From Bacteroidota bacterium (GTDB lineage: Bacteria > Bacteroidota > Bacteroidia > Bacteroidales > WCHB1-69), in contig WQTS01000131.1 in the NCBI GenBank assembly GCA_009786185.1, positions 1-51,067 of the forward strand: a stretch of DNA of 51,067 nt, written 5' to 3'. Below, piece by piece: positions 16,542 to 26,378 of this stretch; the first letter of the stretch is position 1; each line of letters opens with the position of its first letter. Under the pieces are notes generated by a model, which worked only from the letters and a program-made list of their open reading frames with translations, had not been told where the DNA came from and made no database searches. Position numbers and translations under genes: made by a program.

Positions 16542-17600
16542 ATGACTTACAAAAAAGTTGCACTCATTACCGGCATTAACGGGCAAGATGGCTCCTACCT
16601 TGCCGAGTTATTATTGGATAAAGGATACAAAGTGCATGGCATGATGCGCCGTGCTTCCTATTTCAATACCAGCAGAATTGAACATCTGTATTTCGATGAG
16701 TGGATTGAAGATATGAAGCAGGAACGCCGTATTGAACTTCATTATGGAGATATGACCGACTCTTCATCTATATTGAGGATTATTCAAACCATTCAACCTG
16801 ATGAAATCTATAATTTGGCAGCTCAATCCCATGTAAAAGTCTCTTTTGATGTTCCTGAATATACGGCAGAGACAGATGCCGTAGGCACTTTGAGGATTCT
16901 GGAAGCCGTGCGAATTTTAGGATTAGAAAAGAAAACACGCATATATCAAGCCTCTACTTCTGAGCTTTATGGAAAGGTTCAAGAAGTTCCTCAAAACGAG
17001 AACACGCCCTTTTATCCGCGTTCTCCTTATGGCGTTGCTAAAATGTATGCCTTTTGGATCACAAAAAATTACAGGGAAGCTTACCACATGTATGCAGCCA
17101 ATGGCATTCTGTTTAATCATGAAAGTGAGCGTAGAGGCGAAACCTTTGTTACCCGGAAAATTACACTTGCCGTAGCGCGCATTAAACACGGCAAACAGAA
17201 AAAATTGTATCTCGGAAATCTTAATGCCATGCGCGATTGGGGATATGCCAAAGATTATGTGGAGTGCATGTGGCGTATCTTACAACACAATGAACCTGAA
17301 GACTTTGTGATTGCCACAGGAGAGATGCACTCCGTGAGAGAATTTTGCTCCCTTGCCTTTGCAGAAGCCGGAATTACATTGCGTTGGGAAGGTGAAAACG
17401 AAAACGAAAAAGGAATTAATATAGAAACCGGCGAAGTTTTGGTAGAAGTAGATCCGAAATACTATCGCCCTACTGAGGTAGAGCAATTGCTGGGCGACCC
17501 TTCCAAAGCTAAAAAATTATTAGGCTGGAATCCAACATCAACGCCGTTTGAAAAATTGGTTAAATTGATGGTGCAAAATGATTTAAACAATATACAATAG
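16542..17600 (+). CDS. gmd: GDP-mannose 4,6-dehydratase
   Basis: 352 residues; converts GDP-D-mannose to GDP-4-keto-6-deoxymannose, the first step to GDP-fucose, rhamnose or perosamine-type sugars. The extended SDR fold is clear: NADP loop [13 protein letters not shown] (Gly11, 14, 17), RRASxFNTxRI, [12 protein letters not shown], catalytic Thr139/Glu141 (ASTSELYG), Tyr163 and Lys167 (SPYGVAK), and [13 protein letters not shown]. Usual length. The next enzyme (GDP-fucose synthase or a reductase) is not adjacent; only two bases separate it from a convergent gene. Confidence 0.95.
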   Translation: MTYKKVALITGINGQDGSYLAELLLDKGYKVHGMMRRASYFNTSRIEHLYFDEWIEDMKQERRIELHYGDMTDSSSILRIIQTIQPDEIYNLAAQSHVKVSFDVPEYTAETDAVGTLRILEAVRILGLEKKTRIYQASTSELYGKVQEVPQNENTPFYPRSPYGVAKMYAFWITKNYREAYHMYAANGILFNHESERRGETFVTRKITLAVARIKHGKQKKLYLGNLNAMRDWGYAKDYVECMWRILQHNEPEDFVIATGEMHSVREFCSLAFAEAGITLRWEGENENEKGINIETGEVLVEVDPKYYRPTEVEQLLGDPSKAKKLLGWNPTSTPFEKLVKLMVQNDLNNIQ

Positions 17601-17602
17601 AG

Positions 17603-18466
17603 TTACTTATTGATCAATGAGGCTAATAAATCCAAATTGTTAGCATACATACCGTAACAATAGGCCATTTCCTTATCCCAAACGTATTCTTCCGCCGGTT
17701 GTCCGTTTACAGCCGACTCTAAATGAAAAACGTAATTTTTTATTCCATTGTTTTTCAATCGCTTAAGCAGTTTTTTATTTCCGGAAATGCTATAGCGGCT
17801 CATGCAAATATATTCAATATTTTTGTCTTTTAAAATTTTTTCAATATTTGAAGCGCTTTTAGATTCTGATGGTGGTATTCCTATCTCCATAGCTTTTAGA
17901 GACTCCCCGAAAATTAAATTTTCGGAAACCATTGGCTTTATTCCCAATTCGATAGCCTTATCTACAGCTTCCCAAGTAAATAGCTCCATAATGACCCTAT
18001 CTCTAAATAAGAACTCGTCATAAATTCTTTGAGGGTCGTTTAATTTATCGGTTACCAAAATGGCATCCGGATGTTTTTGAAACCACTCATTTATGGTTTT
18101 CATATTCATTGGAGAATATTTATTATGAATGAGATTATTCATAAATTCTTCTTCTGTAACGCCAGGTGGATCGTGCACTGCAACAATTTTCCCATCTGTG
18201 GTTAAACACAAATCAAGTTCAAACAATCTGCAACCTTTGCTATATGACAAGTCCATAGCTTCCACGCAATTTGTATAGTTTATTCCATCAATAGCGCCGC
18301 CGGCGTGGGCAATAAAATGTTCCCAGCAATTGAATTTATTGCAATTGGGAGAGCTGCAATCGTCCTTTTTACAACATGAGAAAAATATGAGAGCTAAAAT
18401 GGCTACTACAAAAAAAATAATGAATTTGAAAGTATGGTTTTGTTTTAATAAATGTTCTATTTTCAC
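17603..18466 (-). CDS. Glycerophosphodiester phosphodiesterase-family lipoprotein
   Basis: 287 residues starting at GTG. A membrane anchor with lipobox-like FFSCC (Cys31/32) is followed by a TIM-barrel GDPD domain: IAHAGGAIDG (catalytic His), then CRLFELDLCLTTDGKIVAVHD (metal Glu/Asp and second His). Family members hydrolyse glycerophosphodiesters to an alcohol and glycerol 3-phosphate; GDPD-like lipoproteins also trim glycerophosphate-modified surface polymers. It is last in a three-gene operon after the LTA-synthase-like transferase and metallophosphatase, which suggests a shared glycerophosphate substrate. Confidence 0.85.
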   Translation of the reverse strand: MKIEHLLKQNHTFKFIIFFVVAILALIFFSCCKKDDCSSPNCNKFNCWEHFIAHAGGAIDGINYTNCVEAMDLSYSKGCRLFELDLCLTTDGKIVAVHDPPGVTEEEFMNNLIHNKYSPMNMKTINEWFQKHPDAILVTDKLNDPQRIYDEFLFRDRVIMELFTWEAVDKAIELGIKPMVSENLIFGESLKAMEIGIPPSESKSASNIEKILKDKNIEYICMSRYSISGNKKLLKRLKNNGIKNYVFHLESAVNGQPAEEYVWDKEMAYCYGMYANNLDLLASLINK

Positions 18467-18496
18467 AATATTTTATTGTTATAATTAAAGGCAACA

Positions 18497-19225
18497 TTAA
18501 TACAATGGCTTAAAATTCCAATCAAAGCTTTTATCTGGGTAAATGGTCAACAATCTGATTCCTAATGGTTCTACATTATTCGAACTTGTAGTTTCGCCAA
18601 CTAAAATAGTAATAGAATCATAGTCGTGTCGATAGGCACAATGCCAATGCCCAGTAAGCCAAACAAAGGCTCCACTCTCGACGCATAAATTGAGGTATTT
18701 TTCTGTGAAAGGCAGTAGTTCGAATAAAGGCGGAAAATGAGTCATCATTACAATGGGCTGATTTTTTGCTTGCGCATCTTTTAAAGCCTTATTCAGTCTT
18801 TGGTCATGTCGGTCTATTTCTTCCGGAGGTGAGCCTTCAGGATACCATAGGGTTGAATTAGCGGAAATAATAGTGAATCCTTTACAATCCATCGCCTGAA
18901 AATCATCACCGAAAAAAGAGCGATAGCGCCGCAATCCTTCTAAAGTTACCGGTCTGTACAATCCTTGACCCGGAGCCATAATGATATCATGATTGCCCGG
19001 AGTCATCATTATCGGCGCCTTAACAGAAGCTATTATTTGCAAAAATTTATTGATATGCTCATCATTATCCGAAAAGTGTACCATATCGCCGGTAATTAAC
19101 ACTCTCCATTGCACAATACGCAATGCTCCTTCAATTGGCTCCCAAGGCTCTTTTTTACATGACGAAAAAAGAGTAATACAAAATATAAAAATGATTGTAA
19201 AATTAAAAGAATGTCTCATTTTCAT
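18497..19225 (-). CDS. Calcineurin-like metallophosphatase lipoprotein lacking the first metal motif
   Basis: 242 residues with lipobox FSSC (Cys23). Later metallophosphoesterase motifs are intact: GDMVHF, GNHD, MTHFPP and GHWH. The first motif (DxH within a short beta strand) should lie 25-35 residues before GDMV, but only about 20 mature residues precede it and none fit, so an internal deletion of the DxH strand is likely. That would remove two metal ligands, and activity is doubtful unless compensated. Operon position: 23 bases after the LTA-synthase-like gene and 30 before the GDPD gene. Confidence 0.75.
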   Translation of the reverse strand: MKMRHSFNFTIIFIFCITLFSSCKKEPWEPIEGALRIVQWRVLITGDMVHFSDNDEHINKFLQIIASVKAPIMMTPGNHDIIMAPGQGLYRPVTLEGLRRYRSFFGDDFQAMDCKGFTIISANSTLWYPEGSPPEEIDRHDQRLNKALKDAQAKNQPIVMMTHFPPLFELLPFTEKYLNLCVESGAFVWLTGHWHCAYRHDYDSITILVGETTSSNNVEPLGIRLLTIYPDKSFDWNFKPLY

Positions 19226-19248
19226 TATATTATACTATATTATCAAGT

Positions 19249-21720
19249 TTATTTACCCCAAATTAACACTTTTACATTTGAGATCGTAATTTTTTTATCA
19301 GGTTCCCAATTTTCATCTTTTTTATCAGTGGTTACGCATATGTGAACGGAAAATTGATCAAGATCTGATACATCAATCTCTTTTTCAATGAACAGTTCAT
19401 ATTTTTTATTGCATAAAATTTCATCATCTAAAATATATTTTGTGATATTTTCTCTAGAAACATACTTATAATTTTTCCCGGAACAGATAAACTCCAAAAA
19501 CATCTGTTTATCTTGATATACAAAATCATTAATAATGAGATCTGCTTTGAATCTGATTTTTATTTTATCGTAACCTCCGCGAATTTTTTGAACCGGCATA
19601 ATATCAAAAACACTTGCTCCGCTAATGGATGGAGCTATATCGGACGTTTTACATACAATGGCGTTTTTATTTTCATATCCCTTAATTAATACGTATTTAC
19701 TATCAAAACCACTATCGGCTTTAATTAATTTATCATTATGATAAACGTAATTGTTCACATATTTTAACGTTTTAAGCTTCGAGTACATCTGTTCCATGAG
19801 CTTGGAATCATGTATCGGTTCCAAATCTAAATTTTCGTTAATTTCATATAATTTTCTGTCGCTCCAGTTTGTTTTATCTTCAAAATAATATTGATTATAA
19901 ACCATGGAATTCACCTTTCTGTCATAGCTTAGGAATAAAAATTTTTCCGACGGATTGTAAACGGAAGCCGTATCCAATTCGGTGCTGCACCATGAAAGCT
20001 TCTCCGGAACATCTATATTATAATTGTTCTGCAAAAAAGATATTATGGATGGTGCAATAGCGAAATGCGAAACAATGTTAGGAAATGTTTTATGAGTTTT
20101 TAACATCGGCGACCATATTATTAACGGAACCGAATGGTTATCAAAACTATTTTTGAAAGTACCTACAGAATGATCGCCGGTTATAATAAAGATGGTGTTT
20201 TCAAAGTCGGGCAGTTTAGCGTAACCATCAATAAAACTTCTAATACAATCGTCAATATATATAAAGCCTGAGATTCTGTCTTTTACAGGTAAAAAACGTT
20301 TCTTTTGTTCTGCATTTAATCTTAAAAACAGGTTCTCCGTTTTGGCATCATAAATTGCTTTTAACTTTTTATCTTCCTTTAAATTAAAAGGGTCGTGTGT
20401 AGTTATGGTTAAATACACGTTTAGCTTTGGTTTTTCGGGTGGAAGTGTTTTTAAATACTCTAAACTCTTATCAAACATCACTTGATCGTGAAGCCCATAC
20501 CAATTGGCTTGTTTCTTCCTTTTATAAGATCCTATTTGAGGCATAAAGTTATCAATGTGGTCTATGTCTTGAACTGCTAAATAATCAAGCATATTATCAA
20601 AATTTACATTACCGCCACAGAAAAAATTTGTTGTGTAGTTATTGTTTTTTAACAGTGTAAATAAAGAATAATGGTTGGGCATGAGTCCGAACTGAAAACC
20701 TTTCATTCCGTGGGGAAGAGAGCCGGTAACGGAAGGAAGAACACCAAACGTTCTGGGAGTGGTAGTTAAACAGTTTTTCCAATACAATCCGCTATTTGCC
20801 AAAGAGTCTAAAAAAGGCGTAAAACTGATATCTTCCCCTTTTTCGCCCAAAAGATAATTACCTAAGGATTCAACCATGATAATTACGATATTGGGCTGTT
20901 TTTCAGATTTTTTAAAATATGGTGAAAGTACATCCGGAAATTCAGAAGCTGAGCGTTCCATCGGATAATCCAAATCTTCAGCAGTTTTATTATATAATGC
21001 GGTATATTCCCTTAAGAGTTTCTCATTTTTCTCAATTTTTTCAAAGTTTCCTTCTTCATCAAAAAGAAAATAAGCAAGTTCCATTTCATCAACCGAATGA
21101 TTTTTTATTGCAGAGAAAAAGTAAAACGACTTAGATTCCAAGTAATTATTAGTAATTTGAATTTTATCTCTTTGGTAAAAAAAAGTACAAGCCGATAATA
21201 TTCCCACCACGCCAATACCGATTATTGACGAACGAAAATTATTAAAGATTTTCACTTTTTTTAACACAAAGGGTAAAGCAATAAAATAAACAAATACAAT
21301 AATAATTAGAGTGGTGCTTACAATGACGTTGGATGAACCTCTTATAGTATTCCACGTTTCGGACGCAGGTCTTATCACCAACTCTCTACCCATTAAAACG
21401 CCTGCTTTGGTATAATAAACATATAACCCAATTTCTAATGAAATTAATAGAGCAAATAAAATTGAGGTCAGAATTTGTGCCGTTTTTTGGTTTAAAAAAG
21501 CAATGAGCAAATAAAAAGGCAAAATAATGAGCGAATAGAGGCAAAAAACAGCGGTGATGTTAAAATAAGATTGCAGTATTGTTAAAAATGTAGCGTCTTG
21601 TGTTTTAAAAAATGAAAATGTTTCAATAGTTTTAAAAAGGTAAACAATGGAAATAAATAGCACAACGGAGATCAGATAGGGCTTTAGTATTTTAGCAAAC
21701 CAACTATGATTAATTTTCAT
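19249..21720 (-). CDS. LTA synthase/phosphoglycerol transferase-like membrane sulfatase-fold enzyme
   Basis: 823 residues from ATG 21720. Five N-terminal transmembrane segments (to about residue 190) are followed by a periplasmic alkaline-phosphatase-fold domain. Metal and nucleophile sites: Glu285 (IMVESLG), Thr324 in TTPRTFGVLPS, the TGDHSVG metal site, and NHSVP. About 170 extra residues at the C terminus form a separate, probably beta-rich domain. Family members transfer phosphoglycerol or phosphoethanolamine from phospholipid to surface polymers (LtaS, MdoB/OpgB). True teichoic acid is not expected in a Gram-negative, so a glycan substrate is inferred. Confidence 0.85.
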   Translation of the reverse strand: MKINHSWFAKILKPYLISVVLFISIVYLFKTIETFSFFKTQDATFLTILQSYFNITAVFCLYSLIILPFYLLIAFLNQKTAQILTSILFALLISLEIGLYVYYTKAGVLMGRELVIRPASETWNTIRGSSNVIVSTTLIIIVFVYFIALPFVLKKVKIFNNFRSSIIGIGVVGILSACTFFYQRDKIQITNNYLESKSFYFFSAIKNHSVDEMELAYFLFDEEGNFEKIEKNEKLLREYTALYNKTAEDLDYPMERSASEFPDVLSPYFKKSEKQPNIVIIMVESLGNYLLGEKGEDISFTPFLDSLANSGLYWKNCLTTTPRTFGVLPSVTGSLPHGMKGFQFGLMPNHYSLFTLLKNNNYTTNFFCGGNVNFDNMLDYLAVQDIDHIDNFMPQIGSYKRKKQANWYGLHDQVMFDKSLEYLKTLPPEKPKLNVYLTITTHDPFNLKEDKKLKAIYDAKTENLFLRLNAEQKKRFLPVKDRISGFIYIDDCIRSFIDGYAKLPDFENTIFIITGDHSVGTFKNSFDNHSVPLIIWSPMLKTHKTFPNIVSHFAIAPSIISFLQNNYNIDVPEKLSWCSTELDTASVYNPSEKFLFLSYDRKVNSMVYNQYYFEDKTNWSDRKLYEINENLDLEPIHDSKLMEQMYSKLKTLKYVNNYVYHNDKLIKADSGFDSKYVLIKGYENKNAIVCKTSDIAPSISGASVFDIMPVQKIRGGYDKIKIRFKADLIINDFVYQDKQMFLEFICSGKNYKYVSRENITKYILDDEILCNKKYELFIEKEIDVSDLDQFSVHICVTTDKKDENWEPDKKITISNVKVLIWGK

Positions 21721-21793
21721 TATAACACGGGACAAAACAGCTATTGAATTTATAATGATTTAGCTTATACACCTATAAGCCTAAATGAGGTAG

Positions 21794-21801
21794 CAAAGAT
21801 A
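21794..21801 (-). promoter_or_regulatory. -7 box TATCTTTG for the LTA-synthase-like operon
   Basis: Perfect TAnnTTTG match about 73 bases upstream of ATG 21720, back to back with the box at 21823-21830. Confidence 0.55.
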
Positions 21802-21822
21802 TAGTTTTTTAATGAAAAAAAG

Positions 21823-21830
21823 TATTTTTG
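21823..21830 (+). promoter_or_regulatory. -7 box TATTTTTG for the PIG-V-like gene
   Basis: Perfect TAnnTTTG match 36 bases upstream of ATG 21867. Confidence 0.55.
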
Positions 21831-21866
21831 CGGCTTAGTTATTTAATTATAAACCTTTCTTGATTA

Positions 21867-23231
21867 ATGAAAAAAAATATTTTAATTTTAGGGTTAACCG
21901 TCATCGCATTTATTGCAATATATGTAGCTATGACGAATAATAGAATTTACCAAAATACATTAGGCAGAATAATTGCTCCTTATGAACGCAACAATAATTG
22001 GGAACAACTTCATCCTATGACCACCTACCAAAAGTTTTCAAGTCAGGATTTGATACAATGGGATGTCGTGCATTATTATCAAATCAGCCGGCACGGATAT
22101 GATATAGAAGCCGCCGGAGGTGATTATATTTTTGCGTTTTTTCCTCTGCAATCTGCCATCATTAAAATTTTCCATTTATCTCCCCTGGCTGTCTCTATTC
22201 TCAGCTTTATCCTGTTTTCTCTATCTATTTTGATGTTGTGCAGGTTGTTTTCTGATCCCAATAAACAGCAAATGAATTTGCTAATCTATTTAACATTTCC
22301 TTTTTTAGTTGTTTTTTTAATACCGCAAAACGAAGCGCTTTATATGTTCCTTTTAACGTTGGCGATTTATGGATTTATGAAAAAAAATTACGGTTTCTTT
22401 TTTATAGGTGTATTCTTGGCAGCTTTAACTCGCCATTCTTCTGTTTTATTGGGAGCATTTTTATGCACAGAATTCTTTTTTATAGTAAAAGAAAGACAGT
22501 TCGTAAATACACTGAAAAATACGGCATTGCGAATTTTACCCATAATATTAGGAACGTTATGTGTCTCTCTTATTCAGTTGTACTACAAGAGCGGCAGTAT
22601 TTTTAAATTTATGGAAGTTCAAAAAAATTGGGGGCAAAAATTTGGGATGCCTCACTTTTTAAGAGATTGGTCTTATGAAGGTTTTTCTATAAACATTGGG
22701 GTTATTTGTTTGATATTTATCCCTTTATTTGTGATACTTTCTCAGCTTTTTTTCCAACAGCTCTTGCAAAAGAAAAATAAACCTGTTTTCACATCCAACA
22801 ACCCACAACATTATTTGTACATACTTTCTACTATTTGCATTATAGGCAATACTTTATTAGTGATTTTCTTTAGAGGCGGAAGCCTGCACGATTTATTCAG
22901 ATATAGTTTGTGTAATCCTTTCTTTATCGTTTTATTATTTGGAACATTCAAATATATTGATCGTACACCTTTATCTTATAAAGTATTCTCTTTTGCAACG
23001 CTTTCACTTTTTGCTATTTTTACATTGGCTCTAACTCCGTTTTCAACCTATTGGCATTTTACGGATACAGGTTTATTGCTAATGATTTCCGCAATGGGAT
23101 TATGGCTGTTTCAAGAATATTATTCCCAACGATGGTATAAATTCGTTTTGTATGGTACGTTGTTATTAAATATTGTTTGGACAACTTTTTTGTTCAATAC
23201 TTTTCTAACAGGGCGTACTATGTTTTTGTAG
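21867..23231 (+). CDS. PIG-V-like GT-C mannosyltransferase, membrane
   Basis: 454 residues with about ten to twelve transmembrane segments. The first periplasmic loop carries QWDVVHYYQISRHGYD and then FAFFPLQS, the signature of the PIG-V/GPI-mannosyltransferase-II type GT-C family (WDxxHY, GY, FFPL), with the Asp as likely catalytic base. Such enzymes transfer mannose or another hexose from a polyprenyl-phosphate donor. The GT2 enzymes at 24538 and 25455 could make that donor. Single-gene transcript with its own promoter. Confidence 0.75.
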   Translation: MKKNILILGLTVIAFIAIYVAMTNNRIYQNTLGRIIAPYERNNNWEQLHPMTTYQKFSSQDLIQWDVVHYYQISRHGYDIEAAGGDYIFAFFPLQSAIIKIFHLSPLAVSILSFILFSLSILMLCRLFSDPNKQQMNLLIYLTFPFLVVFLIPQNEALYMFLLTLAIYGFMKKNYGFFFIGVFLAALTRHSSVLLGAFLCTEFFFIVKERQFVNTLKNTALRILPIILGTLCVSLIQLYYKSGSIFKFMEVQKNWGQKFGMPHFLRDWSYEGFSINIGVICLIFIPLFVILSQLFFQQLLQKKNKPVFTSNNPQHYLYILSTICIIGNTLLVIFFRGGSLHDLFRYSLCNPFFIVLLFGTFKYIDRTPLSYKVFSFATLSLFAIFTLALTPFSTYWHFTDTGLLLMISAMGLWLFQEYYSQRWYKFVLYGTLLLNIVWTTFLFNTFLTGRTMFL

Positions 23232-23257
23232 TTGGAATTAAAGATTATTTTTCTTGT

Positions 23258-24529
23258 TTAATTATCTTTTCTTTTTGCTTTCGCAAATGCTTTATACTTT
23301 AACTTTAATCGCTCCCAATCAATTAAAGAAACAAAAAGCAGCATGGCGCAACTCATCGATATTATTTGCACACGATAAGTAAACCACCAGTGTAAATAAG
23401 AATGATCGGCCAATACAAAATACCATAAATATGGGAGCAATCCGACAGTTAGGAATGCTATAGCCAAAGGAATACCTTTTTTGTTAAAACTGAAGAAGGT
23501 TAGTAAGAGTAAGAAAGTTAACACTAAGTTGAACCAAACCAAAGGAAGCAGATTGAAATTTGCATCCATCGCATCCCAGCGCGTATAATCACCGGTACTT
23601 ATTCTCCATTTAATGGCTTGAATAGCATATAAAGTTGTAGCATCGGAAAAAATGATAACCAATAACCACTTGATAGACCACGCACTTGCAAAACCAATAA
23701 GCCAAAATAAGCACAAAATAAATATGGATTTAAAAAGCTGCCATATTGACTTTTTTTCTTCTGCCTGTAATATCAAATAGACAATTAATGGAAATCCTAA
23801 TGTTAATAAAGGTGTGGTTAACAGATCAAAATAAGCGGTGAGTATTCCAATTATAAACAGGAACATGGTTATTTTTTTTTGCGACTTCAATCCATTTTCA
23901 CACATCCAAATTCCACCAATTAAGGCAATAGCCATTACAGGGAAAAATTGTATGGAAAATTGTGTAACAAAGAAATTGGCAAACAAAAGCGCTAAAAATA
24001 TGGGAAGCGATTTTATCCAACCTGCTTTATTAACAATTTTTACTGCAAATATCAATAATAGCAAAGTTGATACTATGTGTAAAAACCATTTTATCTGCTG
24101 ATAAGTCATTACAAGCAGCAATATTTTACAAACAGCGGCACTTCCGAACCAATAGCGGCCATAAGGCGTATTTGGCGGCAATTCCATATTCTTAACCTTA
24201 TGATCAAGATGAAGTACTGCGTGCCATTTATTAAGATCGTCCGGATTTTGAAAACTATAAGAGTTATTCATTGCAGACCTAACAGGATTTTGAGAGTCGG
24301 AAGATATTATTACATTCAAAATTAATGCATCTGTGAGATTATCTTGCCTGTATGCATGTCCTTCCAAGATAGCCTTTGGATAGTTTCCATCTTCCAGCAA
24401 TTCGGGAAGAGATTTTTCAATATTTTTTTGGATGCATTTGTATGGTATTAAAGAAGATAATACAGAAAAAGTAAAAAGAGATACAATTAGAATTGCAAAT
24501 ACCTTTAGATATTTTAATGGCGCTTTCAT
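23258..24529 (-). CDS. Polytopic membrane protein, unknown, in a GT2 operon
   Basis: 423 residues, about ten transmembrane segments. An early loop contains DNLTDALILN and later LPPNTPYGRYWFGSAAV. I recall similar TD-xxLN and YxRYWHGY words in uncharacterised membrane proteins of glycan loci, but I cannot give a family. The long first outer loop and position after two GT2 genes (8-base gap) suggest a GT-C type transferase or a glycan carrier. The C terminus is strongly basic. Confidence 0.6.
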   Translation of the reverse strand: MKAPLKYLKVFAILIVSLFTFSVLSSLIPYKCIQKNIEKSLPELLEDGNYPKAILEGHAYRQDNLTDALILNVIISSDSQNPVRSAMNNSYSFQNPDDLNKWHAVLHLDHKVKNMELPPNTPYGRYWFGSAAVCKILLLVMTYQQIKWFLHIVSTLLLLIFAVKIVNKAGWIKSLPIFLALLFANFFVTQFSIQFFPVMAIALIGGIWMCENGLKSQKKITMFLFIIGILTAYFDLLTTPLLTLGFPLIVYLILQAEEKKSIWQLFKSIFILCLFWLIGFASAWSIKWLLVIIFSDATTLYAIQAIKWRISTGDYTRWDAMDANFNLLPLVWFNLVLTFLLLLTFFSFNKKGIPLAIAFLTVGLLPYLWYFVLADHSYLHWWFTYRVQIISMSCAMLLFVSLIDWERLKLKYKAFAKAKRKDN

Positions 24530-24537
24530 GAAAACAT

Positions 24538-25452
24538 CTATTTGAAAGTGTTACGTTTCAATTCGTACGTTTTTCGTTCATTGCGAATAATATTATCTAA
24601 AATTAATCCGGCAAAAAAACTGTGTAAAGATGCCAAGGCAAAAAAACAAGATGCAATCAATGTAGGAAATCGGGGAACTAAGCCTGTTTCGATGTAAGTT
24701 ATTAATATGGGAATAAATAAGCCAATGGCAATAAGTAGTAGGAATGCCGCTATCCATCCGAAGAATTTTAAGGGGCTGTACTCTTTAAATAAGCTGAAGA
24801 TAGTTTTAATCACTTTTATTCCATCACGGTGAGTATCTAATTTAGAGAAACTGCCTTCGGGTCTGTCTCTGTAGTCAATCTCTATTTCTCTTAGAAAAAA
24901 TCGTTTATCTAATGCGTGAATCGTCATTTCCGTTTCTATTTCAAAACCTCCCGACATAACCGGAAACATTTTTACAAAAGGTTTGCTAAATGCTCTATAT
25001 CCGGTCATTACATCTTTAACTTTGGCTTTCCATATAAAGTTAATTAAATATCGTACCAATTTATTTCCAAAGTTGTGAAAGGGTCGTTTGTTCTCTTCAA
25101 AATAGGTAGAACTTAAGCGGTCGCCAATGACCATATCAACACCTTTTTCCAACACCAAATCTACCATTTCGCGTGCATGTTTGGCGGGATAAGTATCATC
25201 GCCATCAATCATTAGATAACAATCGGCATCAATTTGGCGAAACATGCTTCTTATTACATTGCCCTTTCCTTGTTGGTACTCATAGCGAACCGTTGCACCT
25301 GCCTCTGTGGCAATTTCTGCTGTTCGGTCTGTAGAATTATTGTCATACACATAAATAGTGGCATCAGGTAAGGCTTCTTTAAAGTCGGTTACTACTTGCC
25401 TAATGGTTTTTTCTTCGTTATAACACGGTATTAATACGGCTATTTTTTTCAT
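24538..25452 (-). CDS. GT2 polyprenyl-phosphate glycosyltransferase (DPM1/GtrB-like)
   Basis: 304 residues. An N-terminal GT-A domain has VLIPCYNEEKTI, YVYDNNSTDRT, MIDGDDTYP (DxD-type metal site) and a RAFSKPF word. After about residue 230 there are two transmembrane segments, as in GtrB/dolichyl-phosphate glucose or mannose synthases. It would load a sugar from a nucleotide donor onto polyprenyl phosphate at the cytoplasmic face for the GT-C enzymes around it. Two bases separate it from the upstream GT2 gene. Confidence 0.85.
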   Translation of the reverse strand: MKKIAVLIPCYNEEKTIRQVVTDFKEALPDATIYVYDNNSTDRTAEIATEAGATVRYEYQQGKGNVIRSMFRQIDADCYLMIDGDDTYPAKHAREMVDLVLEKGVDMVIGDRLSSTYFEENKRPFHNFGNKLVRYLINFIWKAKVKDVMTGYRAFSKPFVKMFPVMSGGFEIETEMTIHALDKRFFLREIEIDYRDRPEGSFSKLDTHRDGIKVIKTIFSLFKEYSPLKFFGWIAAFLLLIAIGLFIPILITYIETGLVPRFPTLIASCFFALASLHSFFAGLILDNIIRNERKTYELKRNTFK

Positions 25453-25454
25453 AA

Positions 25455-26195
25455 CTAATTAAAAATTGAATTTTTTTTTAACTTCCACTTTTGTACTCTG
25501 TATTGCAAGGCTGTTTTTATTACGCCAAATCCATATTTTACGCTTCGGGAAAAGTTAATGGAAGAAGCTTCTTCAAAATATTTGGTAGGGCAGGTAATTT
25601 CTGCGATTTCATACCCTGCATAGAAAATTTGCGCCAACATTTGATTATCAAAAACAAAATCATCATCATTAGCCGTAAAATTAATTTTACGCAGCACTTC
25701 AGAAGAAAAAGCACGGTAACCGGTATGGTATTCTGCCAATTTTTGATTCATTACAATATTTTGAAACAATGTCAAAAATCGATTAGCAATGTATTTATAC
25801 AAAGGCATGCCTCCTTTTCTAGCGCCCTTTCCTAAAATACGCGAGCCTAAAACAACAGGATATACGTCATTTACAATAATATATGCCATAGCTTCGATTA
25901 ATTTTGGCGTATATTGATAATCGGGATGAAGCATAACCACAACATCAGCGCCTAACTCTAATGCTTTGTTGTAACAACTTTTTTGATTTCCGCCATAACC
26001 TGTATTATTTTGGTGAACAATGATATGGTTAATTCCTAAATTCCTTGCAACCTCAACCGTATTGTCTTTCGAATTATCATCTACCAAAATAACCTCATCC
26101 ACTATATCAAAAGGAATTTCACGATAAGTTTTTTCTAAGGTTAATGCGGCGTTATATGCCGGTAGCACTACACAGATTGTCTTATTTTTTAGCAT
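25455..26195 (-). CDS. GT2 family glycosyltransferase (dolichol-phosphate-type)
   Basis: 246 residues from ATG 26195 (MLKNKTICVVLPAYNAA). An 18-codon upstream extension has no family similarity. GT-A motifs: VVLPAYNAALTLEKTY, VDDNSKDNT, MLHPDYQYTP (in place of DxD) and TGYRAFSSEVL. It has no membrane segments, unlike its operon neighbour, so the two may act on different donors or as a pair. First gene of the operon 25455-24529-23258. Confidence 0.82.
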   Translation of the reverse strand: MLKNKTICVVLPAYNAALTLEKTYREIPFDIVDEVILVDDNSKDNTVEVARNLGINHIIVHQNNTGYGGNQKSCYNKALELGADVVVMLHPDYQYTPKLIEAMAYIIVNDVYPVVLGSRILGKGARKGGMPLYKYIANRFLTLFQNIVMNQKLAEYHTGYRAFSSEVLRKINFTANDDDFVFDNQMLAQIFYAGYEIAEITCPTKYFEEASSINFSRSVKYGFGVIKTALQYRVQKWKLKKNSIFN

Positions 26196-26304
26196 AAAAA
26201 AATATTTCGAGCGCAAATTAACATAAAATATCTTTATTTCTTCCGGCACAAGAAAATAAGTTTTAGCTCTTTATCCACCTGCAGTATAATTCAAAAATTT
26301 CATG

Positions 26305-26312
26305 TACATTTG
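26305..26312 (+). promoter_or_regulatory. -7 box TACATTTG for the 26379-29423 gene pair
   Basis: Perfect TAnnTTTG match about 67 bases upstream of ATG 26379. Confidence 0.55.
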
Positions 26313-26378
26313 CCAACCTTTTTAGTAGATATTTACTAATCTTTTTGTTGCGGCAAGAAAAATTAAATTCAAATAAAA

